A DNA stretch of 5,620 nt. Origin: Clostridia bacterium. GTDB taxonomy: Bacteria; Bacillota; DULZ01. The notes beneath the pieces were generated by a model that was not told the DNA's origin, ran no database searches, and saw nothing but the letters and a program-made list of their open reading frames with translations. Positions within the stretch are counted from its first letter, which is position 1. Each line of letters starts with the position of its first letter. A program made the translations under genes and the position numbers. The stretch lies in NCBI GenBank assembly GCA_012520135.1, contig JAAYOX010000259.1, positions 1 to 5,620 of the forward strand, in the 5' to 3' direction. Positions 1 through 5,367 of the stretch are shown here, in pieces.

Positions 1-783
1 ATACAGGTTTGCAGTATGCCTACGGCAGTCCTGTCCACCCATACGGGAGGATTTGAGGGATATAGCTTCGTAGATTTGACTCAGTTTATGGAAGAAACCG
101 TGGCTCACTGGGAAGAGCTCAATATTGAATTCGACTGTATTTACAGCGGCTTTTTAGGTTCTCCCCGTCAGGTGAAGATTATCTCCCGGTTTATTGATAA
201 CTGCTCCGGCAATGAGCCTTTAATTGTGGTGGATCCGGCCGTGGGAGATAACGGGCGCTTGTACAGTACCATGGATGAGGAAATGGTACGTGAGATGCGG
301 GGCTTGGTGTCTAAAGCAGATATTATTACCCCTAATTTTACAGAGGCCGCTTACTTGTTGAATGAGCCTTACCGGACGGATGTTACTTTAGAGGAAATGA
401 AAGAGTGGTTAATGCGTCTGGCTGACATGGGTCCTAAAGTGCCCATCATTACCAGTGTTCCCTATCGAGGGAAAAGCCGGCCCAAGCATAAAACCAGCGT
501 TATCGCTTACAATCGGGAGGACGGGCGCTTTTGGAAAGTCACTTGCGTTTATATTCCTACTCATTACCCCGGTGCCGGGGATACCTTTACCAGCGTCCTG
601 GTAGGGAGTCTGCTCCAGGGAGACAGTATTCCCATGGCTATGGACCGGGGGGTCCAGTTTATTACCACTGCTATTCGGGCCAGTTATGGCAGCCAGTATC
701 CTGAGCGGGAGGGGGTACTCCTGGAACGGGTATTAGGCAGTTTAAATTTGCCGGTTATCTCTTCAAGCTATGAGTTATTATAA
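1..783 (+). CDS. Pyridoxal/pyridoxamine kinase (PdxY/PdxK-type), 5' end outside window
   Basis: ATP-dependent cytosolic kinase of the ribokinase superfamily that phosphorylates B6 vitamers (pyridoxal, pyridoxamine, pyridoxine) in the pyridoxal-phosphate salvage pathway. The reading frame is open from base 1 and encodes IQVCS before the first ATG at 16. That stretch and the following PTAVLSTHTGGF continue the N-terminal substrate-binding region of the family, and no ribosome binding site precedes 16, so ATG 16 is internal and the gene is truncated by the window edge. About 25-30 residues are probably missing from a usual 280-290; 260 are present. Visible motifs are YSGFLGS, VDPAVGDNG, the ITPNFTEA segment, and near the C-terminus PGAGDTF, whose Asp (580-582) is the expected catalytic base. 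The GAGDTF form resembles general ribokinases more than the GTGD/GVGD of classical PdxK/PdxY. hflX follows after 14 bases, suggesting co-transcription. Family assignment is firm; the preferred vitamer and the best gene symbol (pdxK or pdxY) cannot be told from sequence. Confidence 0.88.
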   Translation: MQVCSMPTAVLSTHTGGFEGYSFVDLTQFMEETVAHWEELNIEFDCIYSGFLGSPRQVKIISRFIDNCSGNEPLIVVDPAVGDNGRLYSTMDEEMVREMRGLVSKADIITPNFTEAAYLLNEPYRTDVTLEEMKEWLMRLADMGPKVPIITSVPYRGKSRPKHKTSVIAYNREDGRFWKVTCVYIPTHYPGAGDTFTSVLVGSLLQGDSIPMAMDRGVQFITTAIRASYGSQYPEREGVLLERVLGSLNLPVISSSYELL

Positions 784-791
784 AGGGGTGA
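782..791 (+). promoter_or_regulatory. Ribosome binding site that fixes the hflX start at ATC 798
   Basis: AAAGGGGTGA lies directly after the stop codon of the kinase gene and closely resembles the Firmicutes Shine-Dalgarno AAAGGAGGTGA, lacking one base. The GGGGT core ends 8 bases before ATC 798, which is normal spacing. No comparable site precedes the TTG at 855, where the upstream bases are TACCGTCAGCAG. A TGA at 789-791 closes the hflX frame, so a start must lie between 792 and 855. Confidence 0.7.
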
Positions 792-797
792 AGCAGC

Positions 798-2615
798 ATC
801 GAGAAAACCGTTTATGGTGATTTAAGCGGGGTCAAGGCTTTTTACCGTCAGCAGTTGGAGGCCCTGTATGATTACCAGGTCGAGGCGGGGCAACTGGTTT
901 CCCCGGAAATGGTAGATATTCTGGTTTCTTTAACGGATAAACTCAATTATGAAGTGGCGGTATACCTTAACCGGAAAGGCCAAGTGGAAGGGGTGGCTTT
1001 AGGGGATCAGGCCAAAGTATCGTTACCGGAGTTAAGCCGCCGCCGGGGTCTGAAGCGGCTCAGTAAACTGCGCCTGATTCATACCCATCCCGGCGGTTCC
1101 GGCCATTTATCTTCCGTAGATGTGGCCGCCTTAAACCTGATGAGGTTTGACTGCATGGTTGCCATTGGAGTTAAGGAAGGCCGCTGCCGGGATTTATGGG
1201 TAGGCTTCATTCACCCGGAAGCTTCCGGGGAGGACTGTCTCCAATTAGGGCCTTTCACTGTCCATCAAGCTATGGCATTTCCTTTTATGGATTATGTGGA
1301 GGAAGTAGAAAAGGCATTGGCCAAGGAAGATGGTCCGGAGGAAGAGGAAGGACCGGAAAAGGCCATCGTCGTAGGAGTGGAGTTGCGGAAGCAGCCTTGG
1401 GGAGAGTTAGGAGCTAAGGAATCCCTGGCGGAGTTAAAAGAGTTGGCGGAGGCGGCAGGAGCGATAGTCCTCCGGGAGTTTTTGCAAAAAAGAGAAAGAC
1501 AGGATCAGGCTTTATATATTGGCAAAGGGTTAGCGGAAGAACTGGCACTGTTGATCCAGGCCCAGGGGATTAAGCTGGTGGTGATGGATACCGAGTTATC
1601 AGGTACACAGCTGCGGAACCTGGAGAGGATTTTAGGATGCAAAGTGTTAGATCGAACGGGCCTGATTCTGGATATTTTTGCTCAGAGAGCCCGTTCCCGG
1701 GAAGGGAAAATTCAGGTAGAATTGGCCCAGTTGGAATACCTGCTTCCCCGGCTAGTGGGTCATGGTACCGAAATGTCTCGACTGGCCGGAGGGATAGGCA
1801 CCAGGGGCCCGGGGGAAACCAAGCTGGAGCAGGATCGGAGGCATATCCAGAAGAGAATCGTAGACTTAAAAAAGCAGTTGGCCCAAGTAGGCAAACAGCG
1901 CAAAGTAACGAAAGGGAAACGGGATTTTCCTTTAGTTACCTTGGTGGGTTATACCAACGCCGGTAAGTCTACTCTGCGCTACAAACTGTTGGAGATTGCC
2001 GGGCCGGAAAAGGTAGATTGGGCACAGGAAGATTCGGGCACGGATCAACTTTTTGCCACATTAGATTCAACGGTCAGGAGTATTCTGCTGCCCAACGGGC
2101 AAAAAATATTGATTGCAGATACGGTAGGCTTTATTCAGAAACTGCCTCATCAATTGGTGTCCGCTTTCAAGGCCACTTTGGAGGAAGTTCAGGAAGCGGA
2201 TGTTTTGCTCCATGTAGTTGACGCTTCTAACCAGCATTTTGAAGAACAGATCAAAGCGGTGGAAAAGGTGTTAAGGGAGTTAAAGGTGCTGGATAAACCT
2301 GCTATTATTGTTTTAAACAAGATTGATTTGCTACCGGAAGGTATTCCCTTGTTCAACCACCCTCATCACCAGACCGTAGGGGTATCCGCTAAAACCGGGG
2401 CAGGGATCCGGGACTTGTTGGAGGCTTTGGCCGCTTTAGCAGGTAGCACCAACCGGGAAGTAGAATTGCTTTTACCCCATGAGGAAGGACAACTGCTGGG
2501 AAGGATATTTGAGGAAGGCCAAGTCCAAACTGTAGATTATCGTGATGACGGGGTCTTTCTTAAAGCTGTGGTGCCGGAGTTTCTTTACGGGCAAGTATCT
2601 GTGTATAAATTGTAA
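798..2615 (+). CDS. hflX: GTPase HflX, long clostridial form with N-terminal JAMM-like domain
   Basis: Ribosome-associated GTPase; in other bacteria HflX binds the 50S subunit and splits stalled or heat-damaged ribosomes. With start ATC 798 the protein has 605 residues, against about 426 in E. coli. Residues 1-189 are an extension starting with the YGDLSGVKAFYRQQLEALY segment typical of HflX-family N-termini. It contains H95-T-H97-P and D108, and ends in an acidic linker (about 176-188). The canonical HflX part starts at I190 and includes the GGIGTRGPGETK motif (from G331), a basic coiled-coil-like helix, then the GTPase domain: G1 GYTNAGKST (384-392), DQLFATLD from 416, G3 DTVGF (441-445), G4 NKID (507-510) and G5 SAK (530-532). 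All nucleotide-binding motifs are intact. No ATG or GTG exists in frame upstream of TTG 855, and starting there would delete the conserved first 19 residues; ATC 798 with its ribosome binding site is preferred. Identity is certain; the start is likely. Confidence 0.93.
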   Translation: MEKTVYGDLSGVKAFYRQQLEALYDYQVEAGQLVSPEMVDILVSLTDKLNYEVAVYLNRKGQVEGVALGDQAKVSLPELSRRRGLKRLSKLRLIHTHPGGSGHLSSVDVAALNLMRFDCMVAIGVKEGRCRDLWVGFIHPEASGEDCLQLGPFTVHQAMAFPFMDYVEEVEKALAKEDGPEEEEGPEKAIVVGVELRKQPWGELGAKESLAELKELAEAAGAIVLREFLQKRERQDQALYIGKGLAEELALLIQAQGIKLVVMDTELSGTQLRNLERILGCKVLDRTGLILDIFAQRARSREGKIQVELAQLEYLLPRLVGHGTEMSRLAGGIGTRGPGETKLEQDRRHIQKRIVDLKKQLAQVGKQRKVTKGKRDFPLVTLVGYTNAGKSTLRYKLLEIAGPEKVDWAQEDSGTDQLFATLDSTVRSILLPNGQKILIADTVGFIQKLPHQLVSAFKATLEEVQEADVLLHVVDASNQHFEEQIKAVEKVLRELKVLDKPAIIVLNKIDLLPEGIPLFNHPHHQTVGVSAKTGAGIRDLLEALAALAGSTNREVELLLPHEEGQLLGRIFEEGQVQTVDYRDDGVFLKAVVPEFLYGQVSVYKL

Positions 2616-2701
2616 AACCAGGTATATTTCACTTTACAAAGAGGAAAGATAGATGAGACTGTCAACAAGCAGAGATAGTTCTAACCATCTGCAATTAAGT
2701 A

Positions 2702-2730
2702 ATGACAAAAGGCATCAAAGTGTGTATAAT
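2702..2730 (+). promoter_or_regulatory. Sigma-A-type promoter P1 upstream of tRNA-Ser
   Basis: ATGACA at 2702-2707 (5 of 6 to TTGACA) and a perfect TATAAT at 2725-2730 are separated by 17 bases. Predicted transcription starts near 2737. It is the distal of two promoter-like elements before the tRNA gene, in a region with no confident coding sequence. Seen in sequence; activity is inferred. Confidence 0.6.
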
Positions 2731-2771
2731 ATTAAAGCCGGGAATAAATCCAAAAGGTTAACATTTTCCTG

Positions 2772-2800
2772 GTGACAAACCGGAGATTTTGTTGTACAAT
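2772..2800 (+). promoter_or_regulatory. Sigma-A-type promoter P2 upstream of tRNA-Ser
   Basis: GTGACA at 2772-2777 (5 of 6) and TACAAT at 2795-2800 (5 of 6) are separated by exactly 17 bases. Transcription would start near 2807, giving a leader of about 36 bases before the mature tRNA at 2843. This is the proximal promoter and the best candidate for driving tRNA-Ser and the SRP RNA. A TATACT at 2800-2805 is an alternative -10 but fits the -35 less well. Confidence 0.6.
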
Positions 2801-2842
2801 ATACTTCGTAGTGTTTTTCAACTTCATTTATAGTTATGACGC

Positions 2843-2939
2843 GGAGAGATGGCTGAGCTTGGCTGAAGGCGCTCGACTGGAAATCGAGTAGACGGGCAAC
2901 AAACCTGTCTCGAGGGTTCAAATCCCTCTCTCTCCGCCA
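2843..2939 (+). tRNA. tRNA-Ser (anticodon GGA), CCA encoded
   Basis: A class II serine tRNA. The acceptor stem GGAGAGA (2843-2849) pairs fully with TCTCTCC (2929-2935), followed by discriminator G2936 and an encoded CCA (2937-2939). The anticodon stem CTCGA/TCGAG encloses loop CTGGAAA (2877-2883), placing anticodon GGA at 2879-2881, which reads UCC and UCU. A long variable arm forms a stem AGACGGG/CCTGTCT with a 7-base loop, as required for recognition by seryl-tRNA synthetase. The T arm is GAGGG/CCCTC around TTCAAAT. All arms pair, so the gene looks functional. It sits 21 bases before the SRP RNA, a neighbourhood also known from other Firmicutes. Confidence 0.97.
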
Positions 2940-2960
2940 TTTTTATTTGGTTTGAATTTT

Positions 2961-3227
2961 GCCGTGCTAGACGGAGAGGTAGCGGTGCTCTGTAACCCGC
3001 AATCCGCTATAGCGGGGTTGAATTCCTGCCTTCGGGTTACATTTGTGAGGTCTGCCTCCGGTAAGTGGCGGTGAAGGCTGGGTCCTGTGCAACGGAAATT
3101 CATGAACCCCGTCAGGTCCGGAAGGAAGCAGCGGTAAGTGAAAACTTCCGTGTGCCCCAGGGTCGCCTGGCCAGAGTTAACTGCCGGAGTAACGCTTGGA
3201 AATGTAATTCAACGGTAGGTGCACGGC
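2961..3227 (+). ncRNA. ffs: Signal recognition particle RNA, bacterial large type (scRNA, 4.5S-like with Alu domain)
   Basis: RNA core of the signal recognition particle, which binds Ffh and targets nascent membrane and secreted proteins to FtsY. The ends GCCGTGC (2961-2967) and GCACGGC (3221-3227) pair to close the molecule, giving 267 nt, typical of the Firmicutes large form. The 5' Alu domain shows GGTAGCGGTG with the TGTAACCCGC segment, including helices 3 and 4. The Ffh-binding domain IV is at about 3111-3132: the GGAA tetraloop (3120-3123) is closed by C-G, and the asymmetric internal loop sequence GGAAGCAG lies on the 3' side. No good promoter is visible in the 21-base gap after tRNA-Ser, so it is probably transcribed from the tRNA promoters and processed. 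The gene is called ffs in E. coli and scr in Bacillus. Confidence 0.96.
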
Positions 3228-3255
3228 TTTTAATCTTAATCATAGAAGGCTAATC

Positions 3256-3293
3256 AATAGGATTATTGGGTATTTCCCGATAATCTTATTTTG
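3256..3293 (+). terminator. Rho-independent terminator after the SRP RNA
   Basis: GATTATTGGG (3261-3270) and CCCGATAATC (3276-3285) form a 10-bp stem with one G-T wobble and a TATTT loop. The pairing can extend outward to 15 bp (3256-3270 with 3276-3290). The 3' arm runs into TTATTTTG, giving a T-rich tail. It lies about 30 bases after the mature SRP RNA end and before dnaX, so it would end the tRNA-SRP precursor. The stem is AU-rich apart from three G-C pairs at the top, so some readthrough into dnaX is possible. Confidence 0.65.
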
Positions 3294-3295
3294 TA

Positions 3296-3301
3296 TATAA
3301 T
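3296..3301 (+). promoter_or_regulatory. Candidate -10 element of a dnaX promoter
   Basis: A perfect TATAAT lies just after the terminator T-tract and would start transcription near 3308, giving a leader of about 46 bases before the dnaX ATG. No recognisable -35 hexamer lies 16-18 bases upstream, where the terminator loop and 3' arm fall (TTTCCC, TTCCCG). The promoter is therefore tentative; readthrough from upstream is the alternative source of dnaX mRNA. Confidence 0.35.
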
Positions 3302-3353
3302 TCAAAACAGGAAACAGGGGTTTTATTGGAGAATTACCTTTTGAGGTGGCACC

Positions 3354-5042
3354 ATGAGCTATATTGCTTTATACAGACAACACAGACCCCAAACTTTTCA
3401 GGAGATCAAAGGCCAGGATCATATTAGCAGAACGTTAAAAAATGCATTGGCCTCTAATCGTATCAGCCATGCGTACCTGTTCTGCGGCCCTCGGGGTACG
3501 GGCAAGACCAGTACCGCTAAAGTACTTGCTAAGGCGGTGAACTGCCCCAATAGTCAGGATGGAGAGCCGTGTAACGAGTGCCCCGGTTGCCGTCGCATCA
3601 CCGATGGGAGCTCGATGGATGTATTGGAGATTGACGCAGCTTCCAACCGTGGTATCGATGAAATCCGGGATCTGCGGGAAAAGGTAAACCTCAGTCCCGT
3701 GGAAGGCCCATATAAAGTTTATATTATAGATGAAGTACATATGCTTACTACGGAAGCCTTTAATGCCCTGTTGAAGACTTTGGAGGAACCGCCCGGGCAT
3801 GTGGTCTTTATTCTGGCTACTACGGACCCCAGGAAGATTCCCCCTACCATCCTCTCCCGGTGTCAACGTTTCGATTTCCGGCAGATTGCAGTAGATGTTA
3901 TTTTGGCGAGACTCCGGGAAGTAGCTGAACTGGCGGGGGCAACGGTAGAGGAAGAAGCACTGTATTTAATTGCCAGGCAGGCTCAAGGGGGTCTTCGCGA
4001 TGCCTTGGGACTGTTGGACCAGTGCTTGGCAGGCGGAGCTAAAGAAGTTACTCTGCAGGAAGTAGCGGCCCTGCTGGGTGCGGTGGAAGATGAAGTTTTA
4101 CTGGAGTTTCATGAGACCGCTTCTGCCGGGGATATAGGTGGCTGCTTGCTATTGTTTGACCGGTTCTTAAGTGAGGGACGGGAACTGAAACAATTTGTCA
4201 GTGACCTGACTTTGTTTTACCGGAATCTACTTTTGACCGGTCTGGGAGGAAAGGCAGAGGAGATTGTAGCGGCGGCCCCCGAAATCAGAGAGCGGTTGAA
4301 GGAAGCAGCCAAGGGAATTTCCCAAGCACAGTTACAGGCTGTGCTCCGTATTCTAAATAAGACTGAAAGTGAAATTAAATGGTCCGGTCAAGCCAGGATT
4401 CTAGTGGAATTGGGGATAATTAACTTAGTAGAGGTATTCGAACAAGGTACTACAATCAGCGAAGCCGGACTCGAAACCGGCATCCCTTTCCGGATACCCC
4501 AAAGGCCGGTTCCGGCGACAGGACTCCCTCCAGCAGGGAGAGCCAAGTTGGCAGAAACGATTCCCAAACCTACGGCAGTGAAGGAGCCGGGGGCGGCTGT
4601 GGTGAGGCCGGTCAGGTCTGCCGGTTCCCCGAAACAGGTTAATGAACAGCCCGTGGATGCCGGCGGTAGTCAGGTTGATTTAGAAACTATCCGAAAACGT
4701 TGGACTGCTTTTTTGGAAGTGCTCCGGAAAAAAGCCCACGCCAGTTACGAGGCTTTTCTCAGGGAGGCAGAAGTAGCTGCTCTGAATGGCACTACTCTCA
4801 TCTGTGAATTTTCACCGGATCATCGTTTTCATAGGGAACGGATGGAAGAGCCCCAGGTGAAGCAGAAAGTAGAACAGGTGCTAAGGGAGTTTTTCTGTTG
4901 CTCTCTATCTCTTCAATGCAGGCTACAAAATGAAGCGGTGGATGAACAAATTCAAGCGGAAAGCGAGATCATCAATAAAGCCATTGAAATTTTTGGTGGC
5001 GAATTGGTAGATATTATTGACGAAGAAAAGGAGGTCTTTTAA
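3354..5042 (+). CDS. dnaX: DNA polymerase III subunit gamma/tau (clamp loader ATPase DnaX)
   Basis: ATP-driven subunit of the clamp loader, which opens and loads the beta sliding clamp and holds the replicase together at the fork. The 562-residue protein begins with the canonical MSYIALYRQHRPQTF. The AAA+ region has Walker A GPRGTGKT (45-52), four zinc-binding cysteines C64, C73, C76 and C79, Walker B YIIDE (123-127), sensor 1 ATTD (155-158) and the SRC arginine finger (168-170). Collar domain III follows to about 365, then a Pro/Ala-rich linker (about 375-440) and a C-terminal tau domain from about 443. The protein is shorter than E. coli tau (643) and in the usual Firmicutes range. The start is ATG 3354 with GAGGTGG at 3343-3349, a rather close spacing of 4 bases. 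All catalytic residues are present. No convincing frameshift site for a gamma form was found. The stop at 5040-5042 abuts the ebfC start. Confidence 0.97.
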   Translation: MSYIALYRQHRPQTFQEIKGQDHISRTLKNALASNRISHAYLFCGPRGTGKTSTAKVLAKAVNCPNSQDGEPCNECPGCRRITDGSSMDVLEIDAASNRGIDEIRDLREKVNLSPVEGPYKVYIIDEVHMLTTEAFNALLKTLEEPPGHVVFILATTDPRKIPPTILSRCQRFDFRQIAVDVILARLREVAELAGATVEEEALYLIARQAQGGLRDALGLLDQCLAGGAKEVTLQEVAALLGAVEDEVLLEFHETASAGDIGGCLLLFDRFLSEGRELKQFVSDLTLFYRNLLLTGLGGKAEEIVAAAPEIRERLKEAAKGISQAQLQAVLRILNKTESEIKWSGQARILVELGIINLVEVFEQGTTISEAGLETGIPFRIPQRPVPATGLPPAGRAKLAETIPKPTAVKEPGAAVVRPVRSAGSPKQVNEQPVDAGGSQVDLETIRKRWTAFLEVLRKKAHASYEAFLREAEVAALNGTTLICEFSPDHRFHRERMEEPQVKQKVEQVLREFFCCSLSLQCRLQNEAVDEQIQAESEIINKAIEIFGGELVDIIDEEKEVF

Positions 5043-5360
5043 ATGGGAATGGGTAACATGGGCAAAATGATGAAACAAGTCCAGAAGATGCAGGCTGATA
5101 TGGCTAAACTCCAGGAAGAATTGGCGAACAAAACCGTCAGTGCTACTGCCGGCGGTGGAGTAGTAGAGGTAGTGGCTAACGGGAAGCAGGAAGTAGTTTC
5201 AATCAAGATTAGCCCCGATGCAGTTGATCCCGATGATGTAGAAATGCTGGAAGATTTGGTTTTGGCAGCCGTCAATGAGGCTTTGCGGAAAGCTCAGGAA
5301 ATGGCCGCCAATGAAATGAGTAAAATTACCGGTAATTTAAAGATCCCCGGTTTGTTTTAA
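5043..5360 (+). CDS. ebfC: YbaB/EbfC family nucleoid-associated DNA-binding protein
   Basis: Small dimeric nucleoid-associated protein of 105 residues, the usual family length; homologues bind DNA and are encoded almost always between dnaX and recR. The Met-rich N-terminal helix (MGMGNMGKMMKQVQKMQADMAKLQEEL) leads into the strand region around TVSATAGGGVVEVVANGKQEVVSIKI, then PDAVDPDDVEMLEDLVLAAVNEAL and the C-terminal KITGNLKIPGLF, all family hallmarks. The start at 5043 is chosen over later in-frame ATGs because a perfect AAGGAGGT (5028-5035), inside the end of dnaX, lies 7 bases before it. The dnaX stop TAA and this ATG are directly adjacent, implying translational coupling. The precise cellular role in this lineage is unknown; a link to recombination or replication is inferred from the neighbours. 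Confidence 0.95.
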   Translation: MGMGNMGKMMKQVQKMQADMAKLQEELANKTVSATAGGGVVEVVANGKQEVVSIKISPDAVDPDDVEMLEDLVLAAVNEALRKAQEMAANEMSKITGNLKIPGLF

Positions 5361-5367
5361 TTAGACC

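Noticed and set aside
16..18. ATG at 16 as the true start of the kinase gene.
   Set aside because: The frame is open to base 1 with family-like residues before it, there is no ribosome binding site, and the protein would lack the N-terminal substrate-binding strand.
2610..2639. Inverted repeat TTGTAAA/TTTACAA at the hflX stop as a terminator.
   Set aside because: It is seven AU-rich base pairs with a 16-base loop and no following T-tract, so it is too weak; no clear hflX terminator was found.
2715..3103. Two minus-strand ORFs of 68 and 61 codons across the tRNA and SRP region.
   Set aside because: They are antisense to tRNA-Ser, its promoters and the SRP RNA, with no recognisable protein family.
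3065..3253. 62-codon + strand ORF over the SRP RNA.
   Set aside because: It overlaps the structured SRP RNA including domain IV; the frame is open by chance.
3435..3866. 143-codon minus-strand ORF inside dnaX.
   Set aside because: It is antisense to the AAA+ core of dnaX, and its length comes from the codon pattern of the sense gene; there is no family resemblance.
4721..4815. Possible -1 frameshift site in dnaX (six A at 4728-4733) that could give a short gamma form.
   Set aside because: In frame it reads CGG AAA AAA GCC, not the X-XXY-YYZ heptamer A-AAA-AAG. It lies inside the C-terminal tau domain rather than before it, and I see no clear stimulatory hairpin downstream.
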